A stretch of DNA of 64,000 nucleotides from Argopecten irradians (taxonomy: Eukaryota; Mollusca; Bivalvia; Pectinida; Pectinidae). The stretch lies in contig NC_091135.1 in the NCBI RefSeq assembly GCF_041381155.1, forward strand, positions 57,549,997-57,613,996, in the 5' to 3' direction. Below the pieces are notes generated by a model. It was not told the origin of the DNA. It saw nothing but the letters and a program-made list of their open reading frames with translations, and made no database searches. The first letter of the stretch is position 1. Every line of letters begins with the position of its first letter. Shown here piece after piece: positions 24,401 through 35,956 of this stretch. A program made the position numbers and the translations under genes.

Positions 24401-24895
24401 ATAACTATATACACAACTATACGGCATACTATAGAGAGACCATAGAACTATATATACAACTATAAGGCATACTATAGAGACCATATAACTATATACACAA
24501 CTATACAGCATAGTATAGAGAGTCTTAAAACACAACTATACGGCATACTATTGGGACCATATAAATAAATACACATCTATACGGCATACCATAGGGACCA
24601 TATAACTAAATACACAACTATACGGCATATTATAGAGACCATAGAACTAAATACACAACTATACGGCATACTATAGGGACCATTTAACTAAATACACAAC
24701 TATACGGTATACTATAGAGACCATAGAGCTAAATACACAACTATACGGCATACTATAGAGACCATAGAACTAAATACACAACTATACGGCATACTATAGA
24801 GACCATAGAATTAATACACAACTATACGGCATACTACAGAGACCATAGAACTAAAAACACATCTATAAGGCATACTATATGGACCATAGAACTAA
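21475..24895 (+). repeat. 41-bp satellite
   Basis: About 83 units of 'catactatagagaccatag', 'aactaaatacacaactat' and 'acgg', with single-base and short indel variants. Irregular units (for example 'gagctatatacacaac' near 22501 and 22975) recur about 475 bp apart, so larger blocks were duplicated within the array. Both frames and strands carry stops. Confidence 0.95.
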
Positions 24896-24971
24896 GTGCC
24901 TTTCCGTTACTTTTTCTGTTAAATGTTTCGTTAACCTAGGTTTTAAAAGCGGTATTCATCGACGTATTACT

Positions 24972-26409
24972 GTGGTCAGTAAAGTTGTTACCATACATTT
25001 GTGTCTGTGGTCAGTAAAGTTGTTACCATACATTTGTGTCTGTGGTCAGTAAAGTTGTTACCATACATTTGTGTCTGTGGTCAGTAAAGTTGTTACCATA
25101 CATTTGTGTCTGTGGTCAGTTAAGTTGTTACCATACATTTGTGTCTGTGGTCAGTAAAGTTGTTACCATACATTTGTGTCTGTGGTCAGTTCAGTTGTTT
25201 ACCATACATTTGTGTCTGTGGTCAGTTCAGTTGTTACCATACATTTGTGTCTGTGGTCAGTTAAGTTGTTACCATACATTTGTGTCTGTGGTCAGTTCAG
25301 TTTTTACCATACATTTGTGTCTGTGGTCAGTTAAGTTGTTACCATACATTTGTGTCTGTGGTCAGTAAAGTTGTTACCATACATTTGTGTCTGTGGTCAG
25401 TTAAGTTGTTACCATACATTTGTGTCTGTGGTCAGTTAAGTTGTTACCATACATTTGTGTCTGTGGTCAGTTAAGTTGTTACCATACATTTGTGTCTGTG
25501 GTCAGTGTAGTTGTTACCATACATTTGTGTCTGTGGTCAGTTAAATTGTTACCATACATTTGTGTCTGTGGTCAGTGTAGTTGTTACCATACATTTGTGT
25601 CTGTGGTCAGTTAAATTGTTACCATACATTTGTGTCTGTGGTCAGTTAAGTTGTTACCATACATTTGTGTCTGTGGTCAGTTAAGTTGTTACCATACATT
25701 TGTGTCTGTGGTCAGTTAAGTTGTTACCATACATTTGTGTCTGTGGTCAGTAAAGTTGTTACCATACATTTGTGTCTGTGGTCAGTTCAGTTGTTACCAT
25801 ACATTTGTGTCTGTGGTCAGTTAAGTTGTTACCATACATTTGTGTCTGTGGTTCAGTAAAGTTGTTACCATACATTTTGTGTCTGTGGTCAGTAAAGTTG
25901 TTACCATACATTTGTGTCTGTGGTCAGTTCAGTTGTTACCATACATTTGTGTCTGTGGTCAGTTAAGTTGTTACCATACATTTGTGTCTGTGGTCAGTAA
26001 AGTTGTTACCATACATTTGTGTCTGTGGTCAGTTAAATTGTTACCTATACATTTGTGTCTGTGGTCAGTAAAGTTGTTACCATACATTTGTGTCTGTGGT
26101 CAGTAAAGTTGTTACCATACATTTGTGTCTGTGGTCAGTAAAGTTGTTACCATACATTTGTGTCTGTGGTCAGTAAAGTTGTTACCATACATTTGTGTCT
26201 GTGGTCAGTTAAGTTGTTACCATACATTTGTGTCTGTGGTCAGTTAAGTTGTTACCATACATTTGTGTCTGTGGTCAGTTAAGTTGTTACCATACATTTG
26301 TGTCTGTGGTCAGTTAAGTTGTTACCATACATTTGTGTCTGTGGTCAGTTAAGTTGTTACCATACATTTGTGTTTGTGGTCAGTAAAGTTGTTACCATAC
26401 ATTTGTGTT
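24972..26409 (+). repeat. 35-bp satellite
   Basis: About 41 units of 'gtggtcagtaaagttgttac' and 'catacatttgtgtct', varying mainly at 'taaag/ttaag/ttcag'. The units are very alike, which suggests recent spread. The forward strand has few stops, so several open frames cross it; they are repeat artefacts. Confidence 0.95.
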
Positions 26410-27099
26410 ATAGCCTCTGAGACACAGATGAGATTGTCAGGTCTTTTTGAAAATGTGGTATTTCATCAAAAGCCATAGTTCTTAAAAGTGTCGAATGACA
26501 ATATAATTCAATTTATTACTAACAAATACAATTGTATGGAATACAAAAATAATTAAGAAACAAGTGCAAAAGATATTAATTGTATGCAAAAACAATCCAA
26601 TCGTCTTTCTACCTTTTTGGCGTTCGCCTTACTAAGTCAAATAAAAGTTTACATTGAAAATGTAAATCTGGTTAACACAACAGCGTTATTCGACCTTTCA
26701 TGGTTTTTACATTTTTATTTTTATTATTTTATTATTATTCATTTTTTGAAGATGTGAACGCATCTTGCCTGGAAATGTTAAATAAGATAAATTGTTGAAC
26801 AGTTTACTTGATTATTTCAAATTATTTGCATCGTATTCGGTCACATTCTACTTTTTGATTATGCAATTTTTCCTATGTTATGGGATAGTTTTTGAAAAGG
26901 GCTGTATCACAGATAATTTTCACCACTGATATTATTACATAGTATGATGGCCAACGAAAGGCTATCATACTACACTGTATGTAATGATATTTGTGGTGAA
27001 CATCGTCTGTTATATACCATTGTCTTTTTACTTTACTAACTTATAAACATAATATGAAGTAAGCAAGTCAAACTTTATCAACTATTGCAATGTCAGAAA
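26410..27099. other. AT-rich spacer holding one hairpin
   Basis: No gene is seen. The only structure is the inverted repeat at 26904-27015. Confidence 0.4.
26904..27015. repeat. Imperfect palindrome, MITE-like
   Basis: The left arm (about 26904-26953: 'cacagataattttcaccac', 'agtatgatggcc') pairs with the right arm (about 26961-27015: 'ggctatcatact', 'gtggtgaacatcgtctg'). The loop is about 7 bp. No target duplication was found. Confidence 0.6.
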
Positions 27100-27260
27100 C
27101 CACAAGCAAGGTCAAAAAAACAAGTACACAAGGTCAAATGCCAAAAGATCAAAAGCCACCTACAGCATCAAAAACGACTTTCAGCAAGGTGACAGAAGGT
27201 CAAAAGTACTAATTGCAATCAAAAGCCACCTACGGCAAGGTGATTCCGTAGTGAACATTA
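27100..27260 (+). repeat. Outlying units of the 22-bp AAGGTCA satellite
   Basis: Degenerate units ('acaaggtcaaatgcc', 'agatcaaaagccacctacag') match the main array that starts near 28.37 kb. The 1.1 kb between them is an interruption. Confidence 0.65.
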
Positions 27261-27589
27261 AATTGCCACTTGCAGCTAATTCACCTGATCAAAAAACCAC
27301 CTACAACTTATTTGACATGTAAAAGCAATGTTTTTAAAAAGCCCAAGCAGGCACGACATGAAATATGCATACAAAACATACAAATATGTCATACTAAGTA
27401 CGAAAGTAGTCAGGAAATTATAAACGTTTGCCATACTTCATTATTATCATAGATACTTTAAAATGGGTAGAGTATATGGCATACTCAGGGTTCATTCAAA
27501 CATCAATTAATGCTGACAAGATCTTTTTTTTTTTAATCCCGTGCATGTTCGCACCTTCAACGTTTCGGCATCTTTAAAGGACGTACTTC

Positions 27590-28345
27590 TGAGGTTGAAT
27601 TATCATTGAAATCTTGTTTTTACTTGGATCAGAGGTTTGGTTTGGTTTTCAAAACGATCTGTCAATATAACGATAACCTACCGATTTATTATGAATAAAC
27701 ATCGGAGTCGTGCAATGATCGCACTTAGAACTACAACATCTTTCAAGTATGAATTTTTCTTGGGTTTAAATCTCTCTTTTTCTTGGATCAAAGAACATGA
27801 TTTTCAGAAGGAGAAAAAACAATATGATAATTGCTCAATAAAGGAGATTTTTGTAGAATATCTACAAAATTCATAACGAAAATTTGGTGGCGCCCATTTT
27901 GAAAAGATGTGGTTCTTAGGGAAAAACCAAAATTTTCTCCATTATTTAATCAATGTCACACTACAGTATAGACTTTTAATGTCTTTGTACTTAACATGGT
28001 ACAACTGGACAAGAACGGGAAGATGCCAAAACAGACATACGGTAACTTTATTTATTATTGTTGATTTGTTATAAACTTCCAATAATAAGACCTACGACAT
28101 CTTTCAAGCGTGCTTTCTTCTGGAGTTTCGTAAAGTCTTTTTTTCTTGCATCAAAGAGCTTTGTTTTCAGAGGAACTTTCAATATTTGCAACAATCCCAA
28201 TTTAATTATTTTTTTAAACATAATTGTTTTACAAATTATACCTGTTTGTAGATTGTTTACGTAAGAATCAACAGAAATGTCGGCCGTCCGTATTAGTCTT
28301 TCGTCAGTAAAATGATGAACAGATATCATAACATTTGACATGCGC
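27590..28345 (+). repeat. Dispersed repeat family B, two more copies
   Basis: Copies begin near 27595 ('ttggatcagagg', 'ttggttttcaaaacgatctg', then 'ggcgcccattttgaaaagat' near 27890) and near 28080 ('cttgcatcaaagag', 'tgttttcagagg', 'caatatttgcaac'). They sit in the gap of the AAGGTCA array. Short open frames here (27637-27876, 28058-28264) are not conserved between copies. Confidence 0.45.
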
Positions 28346-28366
28346 CTAATTTGTAATTTCCAGTCA

Positions 28367-31300
28367 GATCAAAAGCACTTTCAGCAGGTCAAAAGGTACA
28401 GCAAGGTCAAAAGCCTACATAACAAGTGCAATCCAGAGGTCAAAAAAGGCAAGTCAAAAGACACCTACAGCAAGGTCAAAAGCCACCTACAGCAAGGACA
28501 CTAACAAGGTCAAAAGTCATTAAAAAAAAGCCACCTACAGCAAGGTCAAAAAGTACATTTACTAAAAATGTCAGGGCCACAAAAATCAAAAGGTCAAAAA
28601 AAGGACCACTGTTTGAAAAACAGCCCTATAAGGTCAAAAGTATCTAAAAGCACTAAAAGGCACCTAAAGCAAAGGTTTTAAAAAGGTTTATGCATATAGC
28701 AAGGTCAAAAGCAATTTAAGCAAGTCAAAAGCCACCTACAGCAAGGTTTTTTTTTTTATTTTATTTTTTTTTTATTCACATGCAACCTAAAGAAGGTCAA
28801 GAAGCCTTCTACAGCAAGTCAAAAGGTCACTTATAGCAAGATCAAAAGCCACCTACAGCCATGGTCAAAAAAGCCACCTACAGCATGGTCAAAGCCACCT
28901 ACGGCCAAGATCAAAAGCCACCTCCTACAAGCAAGGTCAAAAGCCACCTACAGCAAGGTCAAAAGCAAGATCAAAAGCAACCAACAGCAAGGTCCAAAAG
29001 CCGTACAGCAAGGTCTAAACCACCTATAACAAAGTAAAGGGCAATCCGATATCAAGGTCAAATACCACCTATAACCAGGTCAGAAGCCACCTACAGAAAC
29101 CTCAAAAGCCGCCAACAGCAATGTTAAAAGCCATAAACAGCAAGGTCAAAAGCCACCTTAGCAAGATAAAAGTCAACATATAGCAAAGTCAAAAATCACC
29201 TAGAGCATGGTCAAAAAAAAGTCACTAACAAGGTCAGCAAGCCATCTATAAAGCAAGGTCAATAGCCACTTAACAAGGTCAAAAGCCATTGTCTATAGCA
29301 AGGTCAAAAAGCCACCTATAGCAAACTCAAAAGCCACCTATAAGCAAGTCAACATCACCTACAGCAAATGGTCAACAGTCACCTAAGCAAGGTCAAAACC
29401 ATCTATAGCAAGGTCAAAATTCACCTGTAGCAACGGTCAAAAGTCAACTATAGCAAGTCAATAAGCCACCTATAGCAAGGTTAAAAGTTAACACCTAAAA
29501 GTCACCAAGCAAGATCAAAAGCCACGTACTGCAAGGTCACTAAAGTCACCTTAGACCAAGGTCAAAAGTCATCTACAGCAAGGTCAAATGCCGACTAAAG
29601 TAAAGGTCAAAAGCCACTTATACAAAGGTCAAATGCCATGTATAGCAAGGTCAAAAGCCACCTATAGCTAGGGCAAAAGCCACCTACAGCAAGATCAAAA
29701 GTCACATATAGCAAGGTCAAAAATCACCTAGAGCATGGTCAAAAAGTCATCTATACAAGGTCAAATGCCACCTAAAGCAAGGTCACTAGCCACTTATACA
29801 AAGGTAAAATGCCATATATAGCGAGGTCAAAAGCCACCTATAGAAAGGTCAACAACCACTTACAGCATGGTCAAAAGCCACCTACAGCAAGGTCAAAAGC
29901 CACCTACAGCAAGGTCAAAAGCCAGTTACAGCAAGGTCAAAAGCCACCTACAGCAAGGTCAAAAGCCACCTACAGCAAGGTCAAAAGCCACTACAGCAAG
30001 GTCAAAAAGCCACCTACAGCAAGGTCAAAAGCCACCTACTTGCAAGGTCAAAATCCACCTACAGCAAGGTCAAAAACCACTTACAGCAAGGTCAAAAGCC
30101 ACCTACAGCAAGGTCAAAAACCACTACAGCAAGGTCAAAAGCCACCTACAGCAAGGTCAAAAGACACCTACAGCAAGGTCAAAAGCCACTTACAGCAAGG
30201 TCAAAAGCCACCTACAGCAAGGTCAAAAGCCACTACAGCAAGGTCAAAAGCCACCTACAGCAAGGTCAAAAGCCACCTACAGCAAGGTCAAAAGCCACTT
30301 ACAGCAAGGTCAAAAGCCACCTACAGCAAGGTCAAAAGTCACTTGTAGCACGGTCAAAAGTCACCTATAGCAAGGTCAAAAGCCACCTAAAGCAAGGACA
30401 AAAGCCATCTACAGCAAGGTCAAAAACCACTTACAGCAAGGTCAAAAGCCACCTACAGCAAGGTCAAAAACCACTACAGCAAGGTCAAAACCCACCTACA
30501 GCAAGGTCAAAAGACACCTACAGCATGGTCAAAAGCCATTTACAGCAAGGTCAAAAGCCACCTACAGCAAGGTCAAAAGCCACCTACAGCAAGGTCAAAA
30601 GTCACTTATAGCAAGATCAAAAGCCATCTACAACAAGGTCAAAAGCCATCAACGGCAAGGACAAAAGCCACCCACAGCAAGGTCAAAAGACATTTACAGC
30701 AAGGTCAAAAGCCACCTACAGCATGGTCCAAAGCCACCTATAGCAAGGTCAAAAAAGCCACCTACAGCATGGTCAAAGCCACCTACGGCAAGATCAAAAG
30801 CCACCTACAGCAAGGCCAAAAGCCAACTAAAGCAAGGTCAAACCCACCTATAACAAGGTAAAAGACTACCAACAGCAAGGTCAAAAGCCACCTACAGCAA
30901 GGTCAAAAGACACCTACAGCAAGGTCAAAAGTCACTTATAGCAAGATCAAAAGCCATCTACAACAAGGTCAAAAGCCATAAACGGCAAGGACAAAAGCCA
31001 CCCACAGCAAGGTCAAAAGACATTTACAGCAAGGTCAAAAGCCACCTACAGCATGGTCCAAAGCCACCTATAGCAAGGTCAAAAAAGCCACCTACAGCAT
31101 GGTCAAAGCCACCTACGGCAAGATCAAAAGTCACCTACAGCAAGGCCAAAAGCCAACTAAAGCAAGGTCAAACCCACCTATAACAAGGTAAAAGACTACC
31201 AAACAGCAAGGTCAAAAGCCACCTACAGCAAGGTCAAAAGACACCTAGGGCAAGGTCAATAGTCACTTATAGCAAGATCAAAAGCCATCTACAACAAGGT

Positions 31301-32600
31301 CAAAAACCATAAACGGCAAGGACAAAAGCCACCCACAGCAAGGTCAAAAGACATTTACAGCAAGGTCAAAAGCCACCTACAGCATGGTCCAAAGCCACCT
31401 ATAGCAAGGTCAAAAAAGCCACTTACAGCATGGTCAAAGCCACCTACGGCAAGATCAAAAGCCACCTACAGCAAGGCCAAAAGCCAACTAAAGCAAGGTC
31501 AAACCCACCTATAACAAGGTAAAAGACTACCAACAGCAAGGTCAAAAGCCACCTACAGCAAGGTCAAAAGACACCTACAGCAAGGTCAAAAGCCACCTAC
31601 AGCATGGTCCAAAGCCACCTACAGCAAGGTCAAAAAAGCCTAATACAGCATGGTCAAAGCCACCGAAAGCAAGGACAAAAGCCACCTACAGCAAGGTCAA
31701 AAACCACTTACAGCAAGGTCAAAAGCCACCTACAGCAAGGTCAAAAACCACTTACAGCAAGGTCAAAAGCCACCTACAGCAAGGTCAAAAGCCATTTAAA
31801 GCAAGGTCAAAATCCACCTACAGCAAGGTCAGAATCCATCTACAGCAAGGTCAAAAGTCACTTATAGCAAGTTCAAAAGCCACCTACAGCATGGTCAAAA
31901 AAGCCACCTACAGCATGGTCAAAAGTCACCTAGAGCAAGGTCAAAAGACATCTAACAAGGTCAAATGCCGACTAAAGTAAGGTCACATGCCACTTATACA
32001 AAGGTCAAATGCCATGTATAGAAGGTCAAAAGCCACCTATAGCTAGGGCAAAAGCCACCTTAGCAAGATCAATAGTCACATATAGCAAGTCAAAAATCAC
32101 CTAGAGCATGGTCAAAAAGTCATCTAACAAGGTCAAATGCCACCTAAAGCAAGGTCACTAGCCACTTATACAAAGGTCAAATGCCATATATAGCAAGGTC
32201 AAAAGCCACTTATAGCAAGGGCAAAAGCCACCTATAGAAAGGTCATTAGCACCTGAAGCAAGGTCACCAGACACCTATTGCAAGGTCAACAGTAATTTAT
32301 AGCAAGGTCAAAAGCCACCTTTGCAAGGTCAAAAGTCACCTAGAGCAAGGTCAAAGGTCACCTAAAAAGGTAAAAAACCACCTATAGCAAGCTCCAAAGC
32401 CATCTATCCCGAGGTCAAAAGCCATGTATCCAATGGTCAAAAGCCACCTATAGCAAGGTCACTAGCCACTTATACAAAGGTCAACAGCCACATATAGTAA
32501 GGTCAAAAGCCACCTATAGCAAGGTCAAAAGCACATATAGCAAGGTCAAAGGCCATCTATCCCTAGGTCAAAAGCCACATACAGCAAGGTCAACAGAAAG
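28367..32600 (+). repeat. 22-bp satellite with AAGGTCA in each unit
   Basis: The consensus is 'agcaaggtcaaaagccacct' plus 'ac', about 190 units. Units are regular and nearly identical at 29.87-30.6 kb and degenerate towards both ends, the usual pattern when unequal exchange keeps only the middle uniform. Open frames of up to 179 codons cross it (29809-30370) and only reflect a stop-poor unit. A poly-T run sits near 28747-28772. Confidence 0.95.
30601..31590 (+). repeat. 330-bp higher-order repeat inside the 22-bp satellite, three copies
   Basis: The same ordered variants ('gtcacttatagcaagatc', 'atctacaacaagg', 'acggcaaggacaaaagcc', 'agcatggtccaaagcc', 'aaagactacc') recur at 30601, 30931 and about 31262, a step of 330-331 bp or 15 units. 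Confidence 0.85.
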
Positions 32601-32890
32601 TATATGCCTATCAATTTTATCATGTTTTCATCACGAATGTTTAAAACATATTTTATCCAAGCCTTAACTCTATCATGAACGTATCTTTCGGGAGTTATTT
32701 TTTATAAAAATTAATTTATAATTTCGTAATCTATAGAAAGGTTTAAATTATTTTACCTAGGTGATAACTACCGGTGTGAACAACATATACAAGCAACGTA
32801 ATATATAAATAGCAAGTCATAGGCCTCATACACCTGTTAGAGCTGACAGGTTTTCTTATTTCATCTTATAATCTTGTGTTATTATGACAC
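32601..32890. other. Short unique spacer before receptor gene 2
   Basis: No feature other than AT-rich sequence is seen between the end of the satellite and the TATA box. Confidence 0.4.
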
Positions 32891-32996
32891 TATAAAAACG
32901 CAAGCCGAGCGACACGTTTATCGTTGTTATCGAGGTCCAGCGAGTCAAGAAAAAGTCTCAGTAATACGGATTTACAGCAAAATACATAATGTAAGT
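32891..32996 (+). promoter_or_regulatory. Candidate TATA box and noncoding first exon of receptor gene 2
   Basis: TATAAAAA at 32891-32898 is placed about 100 bp ahead of a strong splice donor GTAAGTAT at 32991. With a usual start about 30 bp after TATA, the exon would be about 70 bp (32921-32990) and noncoding. The intron would run 32991-33541, ending in the acceptor ttctatttacag. Everything from TATA to acceptor is in consistent order. No transcript evidence is available. Confidence 0.45.
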
Positions 32997-33545
32997 ATTT
33001 ATATTGTATCTATATACTACAAGACGACTATAATACAAATACATGTGTTTTACATGGAGGTACCATAAGTCACCAAATATACGATTAGAGGCATGTAAAT
33101 AACAGTCTAATAAGGTGATCCATGGTACATATTAGGATTTCAATAATTAGTTTATTTGTTATCTCTTTCCATGCTGATGTGCTGCACTGCGCACTTAGTC
33201 CACTCTAAAAGCGTACCACAATCCATCAGCATCCCGGTATAACTACGAAGGTATAAATCATCATAAAGCGAAAACAAATAATTGAACATGTGTAAATTAT
33301 CTTGCAATTGTCAGTATTTATATTATAATCTTATTCTAAAATAAACGATGTGCCAAAAGTTAACAGTTATCAAAAAGTGGTAAAAGCCCAACGCTGATTT
33401 ACCATGAGTTTTTACACATTTTCTTTCCGTAAAGACGCACTGTTATACTATAGATGTCTGGTCAACCTTGTTAACTACATTTAATGTCTTTGTTCAATAT
33501 GTCTAAATGTGTATATTTAAATGTGTCTTTTCTATTTACAGTTTG

Positions 33546-34700
33546 ATGTCGCCAGAGACGTTCTCCACTATGGAGCGCGTTCTATACCACATCCGCCACA
33601 TGAGTCAAGAGGAGCGCGATATCCTAATGCAACATTTCAACTTGTCAAACGAGGAACAGCTTCTAAACTTCTCCGGAGACCCAGAGGTCCCCATCGAAGA
33701 CTTCACATCCTTCCGTGTACACAAGGTTTTACTTTTATACGTACCACCAATAATGGTTCTAGTTGGGACAATAGGCAACATCCTGTCCTTCGCGGTATTT
33801 CGTACCAATAGTGGTAAAGTGTCGACGTACACCTACCTCAGCGCTCTCGCTATCATGGACCTTCTCGTGCTGTATGTGGGCCTATTACCTCTTTGGATAT
33901 CACAGCTTTCCGGTCACAGCATTAATGACCATGCTAATTGGACATGTAAGATGGGAGCTTTTCTAGGTTACGTCTGCAGTGATTCGTCTGTGTGGCTTAT
34001 AGTGGCTGTGACTGTAGAAAGATATATCGCAGTGTGCTTTCCTCTGAAAGCCTCATTTTTATGCCGAATAAGAAAAGCAAAATACATCGTGGTTGTTCTG
34101 CTTCTTATTCTTTGTTCCCTAAATAGCCATTTTTTATGGACAGTTCAGTTACGACATGTGGGTAACAATGCGACGGCACCAGTTTATGTCTGCGACGCGA
34201 GCCCGAACTTCTCTGACTTAGTCAACCATGTGTGGGTATGGATTGATGCTGGAATGTATTCTTTTGTTCCATTTGTAATCCTGTTAATTCTCAATGCACG
34301 TATAGTCCATAAAGTATGGGTCGCCAAAAATGAACGTAAGCATATAACGGAAAGACGGATGAGCACGTGTAACGCGGATAAGAGCCCAGCAGGACTAAGG
34401 GAGGCAAGTACGAAAGTCACGGTGATGCTCCTGACAATTTCCTTCACCTTCCTGCTTACAACACTTCCCATGAATGTCATCCTTATATTGACAAAAACAT
34501 GGAACGAGCAAAGCCAGAGGCAAAGAGCAAACTTTCATTTAGCAAAGACAGTATCGGAAATACTAATGTACCTGAATCATACCGTCAACTTTTTCTTGTA
34601 TTGTATCTCTGGAAGAAAATTCAGACTTCAAATCATTTCAAGTTTTCGTAATTTATTCCATTCACGAACGAAACCTATTCCTTTGAATGAAATCAAATAA
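33546..34700 (+). CDS. Rhodopsin-class GPCR 2 (peptide / FMRFamide-receptor-like), coding exon
   Basis: This is a paralogue of the receptor at 5.7-7.0 kb, with the same predicted role as a plasma-membrane peptide receptor. From the ATG at 33546 it has 384 residues. An earlier in-frame ATG at 33507 lies before the splice acceptor (AG at 33540-33541), so it is intronic. The N-terminal block EERDILMQHFNLSNEEQLLN matches gene 1 (EERHRLILRLNLSSEEQLLN). Shared marks are GTIGNILS in helix 1, LSALAIMDLL in helix 2, NWTC before helix 3, ERY, FVPFVILLILN in helix 5, LTTLP in helix 6 and NHTVNFFLYCISGRKFRLQI in helix 7 and helix 8. Loop 2 has a glycosylation site (NAT) and the paired cysteine (YVC). The tail is about 30 residues shorter than in gene 1. 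Same strand and 27 kb apart, the genes are tandem duplicates separated by satellites. Confidence 0.93.
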   Translation: MSPETFSTMERVLYHIRHMSQEERDILMQHFNLSNEEQLLNFSGDPEVPIEDFTSFRVHKVLLLYVPPIMVLVGTIGNILSFAVFRTNSGKVSTYTYLSALAIMDLLVLYVGLLPLWISQLSGHSINDHANWTCKMGAFLGYVCSDSSVWLIVAVTVERYIAVCFPLKASFLCRIRKAKYIVVVLLLILCSLNSHFLWTVQLRHVGNNATAPVYVCDASPNFSDLVNHVWVWIDAGMYSFVPFVILLILNARIVHKVWVAKNERKHITERRMSTCNADKSPAGLREASTKVTVMLLTISFTFLLTTLPMNVILILTKTWNEQSQRQRANFHLAKTVSEILMYLNHTVNFFLYCISGRKFRLQIISSFRNLFHSRTKPIPLNEIK

Positions 34701-34701
34701 A
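34696..34701 (+). promoter_or_regulatory. AATAAA overlapping the stop codon of receptor gene 2
   Basis: The TAA stop (34698-34700) lies inside an AATAAA hexamer. If used it would give almost no 3' UTR. A further AATAAATAAA lies at about 35047-35056 and is the more ordinary choice. Confidence 0.3.
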
Positions 34702-35700
34702 GAATATAAAGACTAGCATACAGTACTTAATTTGATTACTTTACTTGTGTACGAGTGTAACTGTGTCTCGTACATCCAAGACAAGACATAAACTCACTTC
34801 CATTATTATATATATATATATTATATAGGAATGTATTCAGCATTTCAATGGACGTTAATGGGATCTTTCACATCGAATAGTTTTATTTCCGTAAGCCATA
34901 GTCAGGCTACAGAGAATGCTGCTGTATCAACGCCTCCCGTATGTTAACTAAATGTCTTTAATCCTTGCTTGGTCTGTTATTATTCGTCGAGTATTTTAAT
35001 CATTGAGCAAATCGTTTACTATGTGCCATTTTATTTATGTGTTCTTAATAAATAAAATCGTTGACATCCAACGTCTCCAACTACTTATATTTTGCTTTCA
35101 CATTTGAACGTAAACAGTTTATTTCTCCATCTCCATAAAATTAGACCAGATTATTGAAAACAGACGCCGACTCAGTGATCGGGAATAGTCAATTTTGTGC
35201 AGCCGGGTGAACAAATGGATATTGTTATAGCTTTTGGTGATTTCAGGATAAAATCCTTGAATTCGGCTTTGACAATAAGGTGATTTTAGAAGTAAATGTT
35301 TTTGATAGGATATTACCATCACGGTAGAAGAAAATCTTAACATTATTTTACATAGAAATCGTAAAAAGATATCAGTGATCAGATCTTTCCTAATAACGTT
35401 GATCTTAGCCTCGGCAATCCCGTTGTACCTACTACGAAAACTGTAACGAAATGGACGTTATCTTATAGCACCAAGAGGAAATTACTGACAAAATATAAGT
35501 GTTGGTAACTGCCGCGACCTATCAACTGATGTCGCGGCGGAGCCGATTCAGCAATCAGACAATTGAAGTGTGTAATCACAGCTATAATTTGTTGGGATAG
35601 CTCCGTGGGCGTGGCTACGATACGAAGAACAATCTTTCACAAGAGATTAAATTCAGAAAACTTAGAGTAACAACATACACACTGCCACATTTTTTCAATC
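34702..35700. other. 3' flank of receptor gene 2
   Basis: It holds a TA-rich microsatellite near 34808-34827, the AATAAATAAA at about 35047, an 8-bp stem hairpin (gccgcgac / gtcgcggc, 35513-35533) and a 74-codon minus-strand open frame (35119-35343) with no recognisable domain. No gene is supported. Confidence 0.4.
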
Positions 35701-35705
35701 GGTAT

Positions 35706-35847
35706 TGCAATATACGATAATAGGTTCCGGATATTTTATCTAGCTCTGTGACTAATATTGTAATCTCCATGCTCGTGTAACTCTCCAGTGAGGGAGGTAA
35801 TAAAAGGGGTTGGACTGGAAGCCATCTTGAGTGATTAATACATGATA
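35706..35847 (+). repeat. Left LTR (142 bp)
   Basis: It starts TGCAATATACG and contains 'ggaggtaataaaagggg', a possible TATA/poly(A) region. It is the same length as the right LTR and about 96% identical to it. Confidence 0.93.
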
Positions 35848-35956
35848 TGGTGTCAGAAGTGAAAATCTACGTTCATCCAGTGTCTGCGCACGAGCTGTGT
35901 GAAGTTACAGGTATAATGAAGAACTGAAAGATTTATTTGTCACGAACGACAACAAT

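Noticed and set aside
25036-26106. Open frames with repeated LCLWSVKLLPYICVCGQ
   Set aside because: Translation of the 35-bp satellite; the same text appears in all three frames.
21475-26409. Regular repeats suggesting a CRISPR array
   Set aside because: Units are contiguous with no unique spacers, there are no cas genes, and the genome is eukaryotic.
29809-30370. Lys/Gln-rich open frames of up to 179 codons
   Set aside because: Translation of the 22-bp satellite, broken wherever a unit has an indel.
33507-33545. Upstream in-frame ATG of receptor gene 2
   Set aside because: It lies before the splice acceptor in the pyrimidine-rich intron end, and gene 1 has no matching residues.
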